Origin: Taudactylus pleione
Lineage: Eukaryota; Chordata; Amphibia; Anura; Myobatrachidae
Length of the DNA stretch: 64,000 bases
Direction: 5' to 3'
Assembly (NCBI GenBank): GCA_031769625.1
Contig: JAUIMM010000579.1
Coordinates: forward strand, 248,001 to 312,000
Part shown: in pieces, positions 1 through 15,919 of the stretch
How the letters are laid out: every line of letters starts with the position of its first letter
Numbering within the stretch: position 1 is the stretch's first letter
Program-made: the position numbers and the translations under genes
Notes under the pieces: generated by a model
Told to the model about the DNA's origin: nothing
Seen by the model: the letters and a program-made list of their open reading frames with translations, nothing else
The model's database searches: none

Positions 1-3000
1 TGTGCTGTCACCTCAGTCATCATTATAAATGTCATTATATTATTCTCATTTATACCCCAGTAATAGGACAGAAATGCAGGTTCTATGTACAGGTGATATA
101 AGGTATAACCTGGATCTGTGCTGTCACCTCAGTCATCATTATAAATGTCATTATATTATTCTCATTTATACCCCAGTAATAGGACAGAAATGCAGGTTCT
201 ATGTACAGGTGATATAAGGTATAACCTGGATCTGTGCTATCACCTCAGTCATCAGTATAAGTGTCATTATATTATTCTCATTTATACCCCAGTAATAGGA
301 CAGAAATGCAGGTTCTATGTACATGTGATATAAGGTATAACCTGGATCTGTGCTATCACCTCAGTCATCAGTATAAGTGTCATTATATTATTCTCATTTA
401 TACCCCAGTAATAGGACAGAAATGCAGGTTCTATGTACATGTGATATAAGGTATAACCTGGATCTGTGCTGTCACCTCAGTCATCAGTATAAGTGTCATT
501 ATATTATTCTCATTTACACCCCAGTAATAGGACAGAAATGCAGGTTCTATGTACAGGTGATATAAGGTATAACCTGGATCTGTGCTATCACCTCAGTCAT
601 CAGTATAAGTGTCATTATATTATTCTCATTTACACCCCAGTAATAGGACAGAAATGCAGGTTCTATGTACATGTGATATAAGGTATAACCTGGATCTGTG
701 CTATCACCTCAGTCATCAGTATAAGTGTCATTATATTATTCTCCTTTATACCCCAGTAATAGGACAGAAATGCAGGTTCTATGTACAGGTGATATAAGGT
801 ATAACCTGGATCTGTGCTATCACCTCAGTCATCATTATAAGTGTCATTATATTATTCTCATTTACACCCCAGTAATAGGACAGAAATGCAGGTTCTCTGT
901 ACATGTGATATAAGGTATAACCTGGATCTGTGCTGTCACCTCAGTCATCAGTATAAGTGTCATTATATTATTCTCATTTACACCCCAGTAATAGGATAGA
1001 AATGCAGGTTCTATGTACATGTGATATAAGGTATAACCTGGATCTGTGCTATCACCTCAGTCATCAGTATAAGTGTCATTATATTATTCTCATTTATACC
1101 CCAGTAATAGGACAGAAATGCAGGTTCTATGTACAGGTGATATAAGGTATAACCTGGATCTGTGCTATCACCTCAGTCATCATTATAAGTGTCATTATAT
1201 TATTCTCATTTATACCCCAGTAATAGGACAGAAATGCAGGTTCTATGTACATGTGATATAAGGTATAACCTGGATCTGTGCTATCACCTCAGTCATCATT
1301 ATAAGTGTCATTATATTATTCTCCTTTATACCCCAGTAATAGGACAGAAATGCAGGTTCTATGTACAGGTGATATAAGGTATAACCTGGATCTGTGCTAT
1401 CACCTCAGTCATCAGTATAAGTGTCATTATATTATTCTCATTTACACCCCAGTAATAGGACAGAAATGCAGGTTCTATGTACAGGTGATATAAGGTATAA
1501 CCTGGATCTGTGCTATCACCTCAGTCATCATTATAAGTGTCATTATATTATTCTCCTTTATACCCCAGTAATAGGACAGAAATGCAGGTTCTATGTACAG
1601 GTGATATAAGGTATAACCTGGATCTGTGCTGTCACCTCAGTCATCATTATAAGTGTCATTATATTATTCTCCTTTATACCCCAGTAATAGGACAGAAATG
1701 CAGGTTCTCTGTACATGTGATATAAGGTATAACCTGGATCTGTGCTGTCACCTCAGTCATCAGTATAAGTGTCATTATATTATTCTCATTTATACCCCAG
1801 TAATAGGACAGAAATGCAGGTTCTATGTACAGGTGATATAAGGTATAACTTGGATCTGTGCTGTCACCTCAGTCATCAGTATAAGTGTCATTATATTATT
1901 CTCATTTATACCCCAGTAATAGGACAGAAATGCAGGTTCTATGTACAGGTGATATAAGGTATAACCTGGATCTGTGCTGTCACCTCAGTCATCAGTATAA
2001 GTGTCATTATATTATTCTCATTTATACCCCAGTAATAGGACAGAAATGCAGGTTCTATGTACAGGTGATATAAGGTATAACCTGGATCTGTGCTGTCACC
2101 TCAGTCATCATTATAAGTGTCATTATATTATTCTCATTTACACCCCAGTAATAGGACAGAAATGCAGGTTCTATGTACATGTGATATAAGGTATAACCTG
2201 GATCTGTGCTGTCACCTCAGTCATCAGTATAAGTGTCATTATATTATTCTCATTTACACCCCAGTAATAGGACAGAAATGCAGGTTCTATGTACAGGTGA
2301 TATAAGGTATAATCTGGATCTGTGCTGTCACCTCAGTCATCAGTATAAGTGTCATTATATTATTCTCATTTACACCCCAGTAATAGGACAGAAATGCAGG
2401 TTCTATGTACATGTGATATAAGGTATAACCTGGATCTGTGCTATCACCTCAGTCATCAGTATAAGTGTCATTATATTATTCTCATTTATACCCCAGTAAT
2501 AGGACAGAAATGCAGGTTCTATGTACATGTGATATAAGGTATAACCTGGATCTGTGCTATCACCTCAGTCATCAGTATAAGTGTCATTATATTATTCTCA
2601 TTTATACCCCAGTAATAGGACAGAAATGCAGGTTCTATGTACATGTGATATAAGGTATAACCTGGATCTGTGCTATCACCTCAGTCATCAGTATAAGTGT
2701 CATTATATTATTCTCATTTATACCCCAGTAATAGGACAGAAATGCAGGTTCTATGTACATGTGATATAAGGTATAACCTGGATCTGTGCTGTCACCTCAG
2801 TCATCATTATAAGTGTCATTATATTATTCTCATTTACACCTCAGTAATAGGACAGAAATGCAGGTTCTCTGTACAGGTGATATAAGGTATAACCTGGATC
2901 TGTGCTATCACCTCAGTCATCATTATAAGTGTCATTATATTATTCTCATTTATACCCCAGTAATAGGACAGAAATGCAGGTTCTATGTACAGGTGATATA

Positions 3001-6000
3001 AGGTATAACCTGGATCTGTGCTGTCACCTCAGTCATCATTATAAGTGTCATTATATTATTCTCATTTACACCCCAGTAATAGGACAGAAATGCAGGTTCT
3101 ATGTACATGTGATATAAGGTATAACCTGGATCTGTGCTATCACCTCAGTCATCAGTATAAGTGTCATTATATTATTCTCATTTATACCCCAGTAATAGGA
3201 CAGAAATGCAGGTTCTATGTACAGGTGATATAAGGTATAACCTGGATCTGTGCTGTCACCTCAGTCATCATTATAAGTATCATTATATTATTCTCATTTA
3301 CACCTCAGTAATAGGACAGAAATGCAGGTTCTCTGTACATGTGATATAAGGTATAACCTGGATCTGTGCTATCACCTCAGTCATCATTATAAGTGTCATT
3401 ATATTATTCTCATTTATACCCCAGTAATAGGACAGAAATGCAGGTTCTATGTACATGTGATATAAGGTATAACCTGGATCTGTGTTATCACCTCAGTCAT
3501 CATTATAAGTGTCATTATATTATTCTCATTTACACCTCAGTAATAGGACAGAAATGCAGGTTCTCTGTACATGTGATATAAGGTATAACCTGGATCTGTG
3601 CTATCACCTCAGTCATCATTATAAGTGTCATTATATTATTCTCATTTATACCCCAGTAATAGGACAGAAATGCAGGTTCTATGTACAGGTGATATAAGGT
3701 ATAACCTGGATCTGTGCTGTCACCTCAGTCATCAGTATAAGTGTCATTATATTATTCTCATTTATACCCCAGTAATAGGACAGAAATGCAGGTTCTATGT
3801 ACATGTGATATAAGGTATAACCTGGATCTGTGCTATCACCTCAGTCATCAGTATAAGTGTCATTATATTATTCTCATTTATACCCCAGTAATAGGACAGA
3901 AATGCAGGTTCTATGTACATGTGATATAAGGTATAACCTGGATCTGTGCTATCACCTCAGTCATCAGTATAAGTGTCATTATATTATTCTCATTTATACC
4001 CCAGTAATAGGACAGAAATGCAGGTTCTATGTACATGTGATATAAGGTATAACCTGGATCTGTGCTGTCACCTCAGTCATCAGTATAAGTGTCATTATAT
4101 TATTCTCATTTATACCCCAGTAATAGGACAGAAATGCAGGTTCTATGTACATGTGATATAAGGTATAACCTGGATCTGTGCTATCACCTCAGTCATCATT
4201 ATAAGTGTCATTATATTATTCTCATTTACACCTCAGTAATAGGACAGAAATGCAGGTTCTCTGTACAGGTGATATAAGGTATAACCTGGATCTGTGCTAT
4301 CACCTCAGTCATCATTATAAGTGTCATTATATTATTCTCATTTATACCCCAGTAATAGGACAGAAATGCAGGTTCTATGTACAGGTGATATAAGGTATAA
4401 CCTGGATCTGTGCTGTCACCTCAGTCATCATTATAAGTGTCATTATATTATTCTCATTTATACCCCAGTAATAGGACAGAAATGCAGGTTCTCTGTACAG
4501 GTGATATAAGGTATAACCTGGATCTGTGCTATCACCTCAGTCATCATTATAAGTGTCATTATATTATTCTCATTTACACCCCAGTAATAGGACAGAAATG
4601 CAGGTTCTATGTACAGGTGATATAAGGTATAACCTGGATCTGTGCTGTCACCTCAGTCATCATTATAAGTGTCATTATATTATTCTCATTTATACCCCAG
4701 TAATAGGACAGAAATGCAGGTTCTATGTACAGGTGATATAAGGTATAACCTGGATCTGTGCTATCACCTCAGTCATCAGTATAAGTGTCATTATATTATT
4801 CTCATTTACACCCCAGTAATAGGACAGAAATGCAGGTTCTATGTACAGGTGATATAAGGTATAACCTGGATCTGTGCTGTCACCTCAGTCATCATTATAA
4901 GTGTCATTATATTATTCTCATTTACACCCCAGTAATAGGACAGAAATGCAGGTTCTATATACAGGTGATATAAGATATAACCTGGATCTGTGCTGTCACC
5001 TCAGTCATCTGTATAAGTGTCATTATATTATTCTCATTTATACCCCAGTAATAGGACAGAAATGCAGGTTCTATGTACAGGTGATATAAAATATAACCTG
5101 GATCTGTGCTGTCACCTCAGTCATCAGTATAAGTGTCATTATATTATTCTCATTTATACCCCAGTAATAGGACAGAAATGCAGGTTCTCTGTACAGGTGA
5201 TATAAGGTATAACCTGGATCTGTGCTATCACCTCAGTCATCAGTATAAGTGTCATTATATTATTCTCATTTACACCCCAGTAATAGGACAGAAATGCAGG
5301 TTCTATGTACATGTGATATAAGGTATAACCTGGATCTGTGCTGTCACCTCAGTCATCATTATAAGTGTCATTATATTATTCTCATTTACACCCCAGTAAT
5401 AGGACAGAAATGCAGGTTCTATGTACATGTGATATAAGGTATAACCTGGATCTGTGCTATCACCTCAGTCATCAGTATAAGTGTCATTTTATTATTCTCA
5501 TTTACACCCCAGTAATAGGACAGAAATGCAGGTTCTATGTACATGTGATATAAGGTATAACCTGGATCTGTGCTGTCACCTCAGTCATCAGTATAAGTGT
5601 CATTATATTATTCTCATTTATACCCCAGTAATAGGACAGAAATGCAGGTTCTCTGTACAGGTGATATAAGGTATAACCTGGATCTGTGCTGTCACCTCAG
5701 TCATCATTATAAGTGTCATTATATTATTCTCATTTATACCCCAGTAATAGGACAGAAATGCAGGTTCTATGTACATGTGATATAAGGTATAACCTGGATC
5801 TGTGCTATCACCTCAGTCATCATTATAAGTGTCATTATATTATTCTCATTTATACCCCAGTAATAGGACAGAAATGCAGGTTCTCTGTACAGGTGATATA
5901 AGGTATAACCTGGATCTGTGCTATCACCTCAGTCATCAGTATAAGTGTCATTATATTATTCTCATTTATACCCCAGTAATAGGACAGAAATGCAGGTTCT

Positions 6001-7570
6001 ATGTACAGGTGATATAAGGTATAACCTGGATCTGTGCTATCACCTCAGTCATCAGTATAAGTGTCATTATATTATTCTCATTTATACCCCAGTAATAGGA
6101 CAGAAATGCAGGTTCTATGTACAGGTGATATAAGGTATAACCTGGATCTGTGCTGTCACCTCAGTCATCATTATAAGTGTCATTATATTATTCTCATTTA
6201 TACCCCAGTAATAGGACAGAAATGCAGGTTCTATATACAGGTGATATAAGGTATAACCTGGATCTGTGCTGTCACCTCAGTCATCAGTATAAGTGTCATT
6301 ATATTATTCTCATTTATACCCCAGTAATAGGACAGAAATGCAGGTTCTATGTACATGTGATATAAGGTATAACCTGGATCTGTGCTATCACCTCAGTCAT
6401 CAGTATAAGTGTCATTATATTATTCTCATTTATACCCCAGTAATAGGACAGAAATGCAGGTTCTATGTACATGTGATATAAGGTATAACCTGGATCTGTG
6501 CTGTCACCTCAGTCATCAGTATAAGTGTCATTATATTATTCTCATTTATACCCCAGTAATAGGACAGAAATGCAGGTTCTATGTACAGGTGATATAAGGT
6601 ATAACCTGGATCTGTGCTGTCACCTCAGTCATCAGTATAAGTGTCATTATATTATTCTCATTTATTCCCCAGTAATAGGACAGAAATGCAGGTTCTATGT
6701 ACATGTGATATAAGGTATAACCTGGATCTGTGCTATCACCTCAGTCATCAGTATAAGTGTCATTATATTATTCTCATTTATATCCCAGTAATAGGACAGA
6801 AATGCAGGTTCTATGTACAGGTGATATAAGGTATAACCTGGATCTGTGCTGTCACCTCAGTCATCAGTATAAGTGTCATTATATTATTCTCATTTACACC
6901 CCAGTAATAGGACAGAAATGCAGGTTCTATGTACATGTGATATAAGGTATAACCTGGATCTGTGCTGTCACCTCAGTCATCAGTATAAGTGTCATTATAT
7001 TATTCTCATTTATACCCCAGTAATAGGACAGAAATGCAGGTTCTATGTACAGGTGATATAAGGTATAACCTGGATCTGTGCTATCACCTCAGTCATCAGT
7101 ATAAGTGTCATTATATTATTCTCATTTACACCCCAGTAATAGGACAGAAATGCAGGTTCTATGTACATGTGATATAAGGTATAACCTGGATCTGTGCTAT
7201 CATCTCAGTCATCATTATAAGTGTCATTATATATTATTCTCATTTACACCCCAGTAATAGGACAGAAATGCAGGTTCTATGTACAGGTGATATAAGGTAT
7301 AACCTGGATCTGTGCTATCATCTCAGTCATCAGTATAAGTGTCATTATATTATTCTCATTTATACCCCAGTAATAGGACAGAAATGCAGGTTCTATGTAC
7401 AGGTGATATAAGGTATAACCTGGATCTGTGCTGTCACCTCAGTCATCATTATAAGTGTCATTATATTATTCTCATTTATACCCCAGTAATAGGACAGAAA
7501 TGCAGGTTCTATGTACATGTGATATAAGGTATAACCTGGATCTGTGCTGTCATCTCAGTCATCAGTATAA

Positions 7571-8266
7571 GTGTCATTATATTATTCTCATTTACACCCC
7601 AGTAATAGGACAGAAATGCAGGTTCTATGTACATGTGATATAATGTATAACCTGGATCTGTGCTATCATCTCAGTCATCATTATAAGTGTCATTATATTA
7701 TTCTCATTTATACCCCAGTAATAGGACAGAAATGCAGGTTCTATGTACATGTGATATAAGGTATAACCTGGATCTGTGCTATCACCTCAGTCATCAGTAT
7801 AAGTGTCATTATATTATTCTCATTTACACCCCTGTAATAGGACAGAAATGCAGGTTCTATGTACATGTGATATAAGGTATAACCTGGATCTGTGCTATCA
7901 CCTCAGTCATCAGTATAAGTGTCATTATATTATTCTCATTTACACCCCAGTAATAGGACAGAAATGCAGGTTCTATGTACATGTGATATAATGTATAACC
8001 TGGATCTGTGCTATCATCTCAGTCATCATTATAAGTGTCATTATATTATTCTCATTTATACCCCAGTAATAGGACAGAAATGCAGGTTCTATGTACATGT
8101 GATATAAGGTATAACCTGGATCTGTGCTATCACCTCAGTCATCAGTATAAGTGTCATTATATTATTCTCATTTACACCCCTGTAATAGGACAGAAATGCA
8201 GGTTCTATGTACATGTGATATAAGGTATAACCTGGATCTGTGCTGTCACCTCAGTCATCAGTATAA
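7571..8266 (+). repeat. Tandem 3-unit (348-bp) duplication within satellite A
   Basis: Two adjacent blocks of three 116-bp units carry the same rare variants in the same order. These are a 'taatgtata' change in place of 'taaggtata' near 7,641 and 7,989, and an 'acccctgtaat' change near 7,831 and 8,179. The spacing is 348 bp, exactly three units. The second rare variant recurs at about 9,571, 12 units further on. This indicates recent local unequal exchange or slippage by whole units. Confidence 0.85.
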
Positions 8267-11200
8267 GTGTCATTATATTATTCTCATTTACACCCCAGTA
8301 ATAGGACAGAAATGCAGGTTCTATGTACAGGTGATATAAGGTATAACCTGGATCTGTGCTATCACCTCAGTCATCAGTATAAGTGTCATTATATTAATCT
8401 CATTTACACCCCAGTAATAGGACAGAAAAGCAGTTTCTCTGTACAGGTGATATAAGGTATAACCTGGATCTGTGCTATCACCTCAGTCATCATTATAAGT
8501 GTCATTATATTATTCTCATTTATACCCCAGTAATAGGACAGAAATGCAGGTTCTATGTACATGTGATATAAGATATAACCTGGATCTGTGCTGTCACCTC
8601 AGTCATCAGTATAAGTGTCATTATATTATTCTCATTTATACCCCAGTAATAGGACAGAAATGCAGGTTCTATGTACAGGTGATATAAGGTATAACCTGGA
8701 TCTGTGCTATCACCTCAGTCATCATTATAAGTGTCATTATATTATTCTCATTTATACCCCAGTAATAGGACAGAAATGCAGGTTCTATGTACATGTGATA
8801 TAAGATATAACCTGGATCTGTGCTGTCACCTCAGTCATCAGTATAAGTGTCATTATATTATTCTCATTTACACCCCAGTAATAGGACAGAAATGCAGGTT
8901 CTATGTACAGGTGATATAAGGTATAACCTGGATCTGTGCTGTCACCTCAGTCATCAGTATAAGTGTCATTATATTATTCTCATTTACACCCCAGTAATAG
9001 GACAGAAATGCAGGTTCTATGTACATGTGATATAAGGTATAACCTGGATCTGTGCTGTCACCTCAGTCATCATTATAAGTGTCATTATATTATTCTCATT
9101 TACACCCCAGTAATAGGACAGAAATGCAGGTTCTCTGTACAGGTGATATAAGGTATAACCTGGATCTGTGCTATCACCTCAGTCATCATTATAAGTGTCA
9201 TTATATTATTCTCATTTACACCCCAGTAATAGGACAGAAATGCAGGTTCTATGTACATGTGATATAAGGTATAACCTGGATCTGTGCTATCACCTCAGTC
9301 ATCATTATAAGTGTCATTATATTATTCTCATTTATACCCCAGTAATAGGACAGAAATGCAGGTTCTATGTACATGTGATATAAGGTATAACCTGGATCTG
9401 TGCTGTCACCTCAGTCATCATTATAAGTGTCATTATATTATTCTCATTTATACCCCAGTAATAGGACAGAAATGCAGGTTCTATGTACATGTGATATAAG
9501 GTATAACCTGGATCTGTGCTATCACCTCAGTCATCAGTATAAGTGTCATTATATTATTCTCATTTACACCCCTGTAATAGGACAGAAATGCAGGTTCTAT
9601 GTACATGTGATATAAGGTATAACCTGGATCTGTGCTGTCACCTCAGTCATCAGTATAAGTGTCATTATATTATTCTCATTTATACCCCAGTAATAGGACA
9701 GAAATGCAGGTTCTATGTACAGGTGATATAAGGTATAACCTGGATCTGTGCTATCACGTCAGTCATCAGTATAAGTGTCATTATATTATTCTCATTTACA
9801 CCCCAGTAATAGGACAGAAATGCAGGTTCTATGTACATGTGATATAAGGTATAACCTGGATCTGTGCTGTCACCTCAGTCATCAGTATAAGTGTCATTAT
9901 ATTATTCTCATTTATACCCCAGTAATAGGACAGAAATGCAGGTTCTATGTACAGGTGATATAAGGTATAACCTGGATCTGTGCTGTCACCTCAGTCATCA
10001 TTATAAGTGTCATTATATTATTCTCATTTATACCCCAGTAATAGGACAGAAATGCAGGTTCTATGTACATGTGATATAAGGTATAACCTGGATCTGTGCT
10101 GTCACCTCAGTCATCATTATAAGTGTCATTATATTATTCTCATTTACACCCCAGTAATAGGACAGAAATGCAGGTTCTATGTACATGTGATATAAGGTAT
10201 AACCTGGATCTGTGCTATCACCTCAGTCATCAGTATAAGTGTCATTATATTATTCTCATTTATACCCCAGTAATAGGACAGAAATGCAGGTTCTCTGTAC
10301 AGGTGATATAAGGTATAACCTGGATCTGTGCTATCACCTCAGTCATCATTATAAGTGTCATTATATTATTCTCATTTACACCCCAGTAATAGGACAGAAA
10401 TGCAGATTCTATGTACAGGTGATATAAGGTATAACCTGGATCTGTGCTATCACCTCAGTCATCAGTATAAGTGTCATTATATTATTCTCATTTATACCCC
10501 AGTAATAGGACAGAAATGGAGGTTCTATGTACATGTGATATAAGGTATAACCTGGATCTGTGCTGTCACCTCAGTCATCAGTATAAGTGTCATTATATTA
10601 TTCTCATTTACACCCCAGTAATAGGACAGAAATGCAGGTTCTATGTACAGGTGATATAAGGTATAACCTGGATCTGTGCTGTCACCTCAGTCATCATTAT
10701 AAGTGTCATTATATTATTCTCATTTATACCCCAGTAATAGGACAGAAATGCAGGTTCTCTGTACATGTGATATAAGGTATAACCTGGATCTTTGCTGTCA
10801 CCTCAGTCATCAGTATAAGTGTCATTATATTATTCTCATTTATACCCCAGTAATAGGACAGAAATGCAGGTTCTATGTACAGGTGATATAAGGTATAACC
10901 TGGATCTGTGCTATCACCTCAGTCATCAGTATAAGTGTCATTATATTATTCTCATTTATACCCCAGTAATAGGACAGAAATGCAGGTTCTATGTACAGGT
11001 GATATAAGATATAACCTGGATCTGTGCTGTCACCTCAGTCATCATTATAAGTGTCATTATATTATTCTCATTTATACCCCAGTAATAGGACAGAAATGCA
11101 GGTTCTATGTACATGTGATATAAGGTATAACCTGGATCTGTGCTGTCACCTCAGTCATCAGTATAAGTGTCATTATATTATTCTCATTTACACCCCAGTA

Positions 11201-14200
11201 ATAGGACAGAAATGCAGGTTCTATGTACAGGTGATATAAGGTATAACCTGGATCTGTGCTGTCACCTCAGTCACCATTATAAGTGTCATTATATTATTCT
11301 CATTTACACCCCAGTAATAGAACAGAAATGCAGGTTCTATGTACATGTGATATAAGGTATAACCTGGATCTGTGCTGTCACCTCAGTCATCATTATAAGT
11401 GTCATTATATTATTCTCATTTACACCCCAGTAATAGGACAGAAATGCAGGTTCTCTGTACAGGTGATATAAGGTATAACCTGGATCTGTGCTGTCACCTC
11501 AGTCATCATTATAAGTGTCATTATATTATTCTCATTTACACCCCAGTAATAGGACAGAAATGCAGGTTCTATGTACAGGTGATATAAGGTATAACCTGGA
11601 TCTGTGCTATCACCTCAGTCATCAGTATAAGTGTCATTATATTATTCTCATTTACACCCCAGAAATAGGACAGAAATGCAGGTTCTATGTACAGGTGATA
11701 TAAGGTATAACCTGGATCTGTGCTATCACCTCAGTCATCATTATAAGTGTCATTATATTATTCTCATTTATACCCCAGTAATAGGACAGAAATGCAGGTT
11801 CTATGTACAGGTGATATAAGGTATAACCTGGATCTGTGCTGTCACCTCAGTCATCATTATAAGTGTCATTATATTATTCTCATTTATACCCCAGTAATAG
11901 GACAGAAATGCAGGTTCTATGTACAGGTGATATAAGGTATAACCTGGATCTGTGCTGTCACCTCAGTCATCATTATAAGTGTCATTATATTATTCTCATT
12001 TATACCCCAGTAATAGGACAGAAATGCAGGTTCTATGTACATGTGATATAAGGTATAACCTGGATCTGTGCTGTCACCTCAGTCATCATTATAAGTGTCA
12101 TTATATTATTCTCATTTACACCCCAGTAATAGGACAGAAATGCAGGTTCTATGTACAGGTGATATAAGGTATAACCTGGATCTGTGCTATCACCTCAGTC
12201 ATCAGTATAAGTGTCATTATATTATTCTCATTTATACCCCAGTAATAGGACAGAAATGCAGGTTCTATGTACATGTGATATAAGGTATAACCTGGATCTG
12301 TGCTGTCACCTCAGTCATCAGTATAAGTGTCATTATATTATTCTCATTTACACCCCAGTAATAGGACAGAAATGCAGGTTCTATGTACAGGTGATATAAG
12401 GTATAACCTGGATCTGTGCTGTCACCTCAGTCATCAGTATAAGTGTCATTATATTATTCTCATTTACACCCCAGTAATAGGACAGAAATGCAGGTTCTAT
12501 GTACAGGTGATATAAGGTATAACCTGGATCTTTGCTGTCACCTCAGTCATCAGTATAAGTGTCATTATATTATTCTCATTTATACCCCAGTAATAGGACA
12601 GAAATGCAGGTTCTCTGTACAGGTGATATAAGGTATAACCTGGATCTGTGCTGTCACCTCAGTCATCATTATAAGTGTCATTATATTATTCTCATTTACA
12701 CCCCAGTAATAGGACAGAAATGCAGGTTCTATGTACAGGTGATATAAGGTATAACCTGGATCTGTGCTATCACCTCAGTCATCATTATAAGTGTCATTAT
12801 ATTATTCTCATTTACACCCCAGTAATAGGACAGAAATGCAGGTTCTATGTACAGGTGATATAAGGTATAACCTGGATCTGTGCTATCACCTCAGTCATCA
12901 GTATAAGTGTCATTATATTATTCTCATTTATACCCCAGTAATAGGACAGAAATGCAGGTTCTCTGTACATGTGATATAAGGTATAACCTGGATCTGTGCT
13001 ATCACCTCAGTCATCATTATAAGTGTCATTATATTATTCTCATTTACACCCCAGTAATAGGACAGAAATGCAGGTTCTATGTACAGGTGATATAAGGTAT
13101 AACCTGGATCTGTGCTATCACCTCAGTCATCAGTATAAGTGTCATTATATTATTCTCATTTATACCCCAGTAATAGGACAGAAATGCAGGTTCTATGTAC
13201 AGGTGATATAAGGTATAACCTGGATCTGTGCTGTCACCTCAGTCATCATTATAAGTGTCATTATATTATTCTCATTTATACCCCAGTAATAGGACAGAAA
13301 TGCAGGTTCTATGTACATGTGATATAAGGTATAACCTGGATCTGTGCTATCACCTCAGTCATCAGTATAAGTGTCATTATATTATTCTCATTTATACCCC
13401 AGTAATAGGACAGAAATGCAGGTTCTATGTACAGGTGATATAAGGTATAACCTGGATCTGTGCTGTCACCTCAGTCATCATTATAAGTGTCATTATATTA
13501 TTCTCATTTATACCCCAGTAATAGGACAGAAATGCAGGTTCTATGTACATGTGATATAAGATATAACCTGGATCTGTGCTGTCACCTCAGTCATCAGTAT
13601 AAGTGTCATTATATTATACTCATTTATACCCCAGTAATAGGACAGAAATGCAGGTTCTCTGTACATGTGATATAAGGTATAACCTGGATCTGTGCTATCA
13701 CCTCAGTCATCAGTATAAGTGTCATTATATTATTCTCATTTACACCTCAGTAATAGGACAGAAATGCAGGTTCTATGTACATGTGATATAAGATATAACC
13801 TGGATCTGTGCTGTCACCTCAGTCATCATTATAAGTGTCATTATATTATTCTCATTTACACCCCAGTAATAGGACAGAAATGCAGGTTCTATGTACAGGT
13901 GATATAAGGTATAACCTGGATCTGTGCTGTCACCTCAGTCATCATTATAAGTGTCATTATATTATTCTCATTTACACCCCAGTAATAGAACAGAAATGCA
14001 GGTTCTATGTACATGTGATATAAGGTATAACCTGGATCTTTGCTGTCACCTCAGTCATCAGTATAAGTGTCATTATATTATTCTCATTTACACCCCAGTA
14101 ATAGGACAGAAATGCAGGTTCTATGTACAGGTGATATAAGGTATAACCTGGATCTGTGCTATCACCTCAGTCATCAGTATAAGTGTCATTATATTATTCT

Positions 14201-15919
14201 CATTTATACCCCAGTAATAGGACAGAAATGCAGGTTCTATGTACAGGTGATATAAGGTATAACCTGGATCTGTGCTATCACCTCAGTCATCATTATAAGT
14301 GTCATTATATTATTCTCATTTACACCCCAGTAATAGGACAGAAATGCAGGTTCTATGTACAGGTGATATAAGGTATAACCTGGATCTGTGCTATCACCTC
14401 AGTCATCATTATAAGTGTCATTATATTATTCTCATTTACACCCCAGTAATAGGACAGAAATGCAGGTTCTATGTACAGGTGATATAAGGTATAACCTGGA
14501 TCTGTGCTGTCACCTCAGTCATCATTATAAGTGTCATTATATTATTCTCATTTACACCCCAGTAATAGGACAGAAATGCAGGTTCTATGTACAGGTGATA
14601 TAAGATATAACCTGGATCTGTGCTGTCACCTCAGTCATCATTATAAGTGTCATTATATTATTCTCATTTACACCCCAGTAATAGGACAGAAATGCAGGTT
14701 CTATGTACAGGTGATATAAGGTATAACCTGGATCTGTGCTGTCACCTCAGTCATCATTATAAGTGTCATTATATTATTCTCATTTACACCCCAGTAATAG
14801 AACAGAAATGCAGGTTCTATGTACATGTGATATAAGGTATAACCTGGATCTTTGCTGTCACCTCAGTCATTAGTATAAGTGTCATTATATTATTCTCATT
14901 TACACCCCAGTAATAGGACAGAAATGCAGGTTCTATGTACATGTGATATAAGATATAACCTGGATCTGTGCTGTCACCTCAGTCATCAGTATAAGTGTCA
15001 TTATATTATTCTCATTTACACCCCAGTAATAGGACAGAAATGCAGGTTCTATGTACATGTGATATAAGGTATAACCTGGATCTGTGCTGTCACCTCAGTC
15101 ATCATTATAAGTGTCATTATATTATTCTCATTTACACCCCAGTAATAGGACAGAAATGCAGGTTCTCTGTACAGGTGATATAAGGTATAACCTGGATCTG
15201 TGCTATCACCTCAGTCATCAGTATAAGTGTCATTATATTATTCTCATTTATACCCCAGTAATAGGACAGAAATGCAGGTTCTATGTACAGGTGATATAAG
15301 GTATAACCTGGATCTGTGCTATCACCTCAGTCATCATTATAAGTGTCATTATATTATTCTCATTTACACCCCAGTAATAGGACAGAAATGCAGGTTCTAT
15401 GTACAGGTGATATAAGGTATAACCTGGATCTGTGCTATCACCTCAGTCATCATTATAAGTGTCATTATATTATTCTCATTTATACCCCAGTAATAGGACA
15501 GAAATGCAGGTTCTATGTACAGGTGATATAAGGTATAACCTGGATCTGTGCTATCACCTCAGTCATCAGTATAAGTGTCATTATATTATTCTCATTTACA
15601 CCCCAGAAATAGGACAGAAATGCAGGTTCTATGTACAGGTGATATAAGGTATAACCTGGATCTGTGCTGTCACCTCAGTCATCATTATAAGTGTCATTAT
15701 ATTATTCTCATTTACACCCCAGAAATAGGACAGAAATGCAGGTTCTATGTACAGGTGATATAAGGTATAACCTGGATCTGTGCTATCACCTCAGTCATCA
15801 TTATAAGTGTCATTATATTATTCTCATTTATACCCCAGTAATAGGACAGAAATGCAGGTTCTCTGTACATGTGATATAAGGTATAACCTGGATCTGTGCT
15901 GTCACCTCAGTCATCATTA

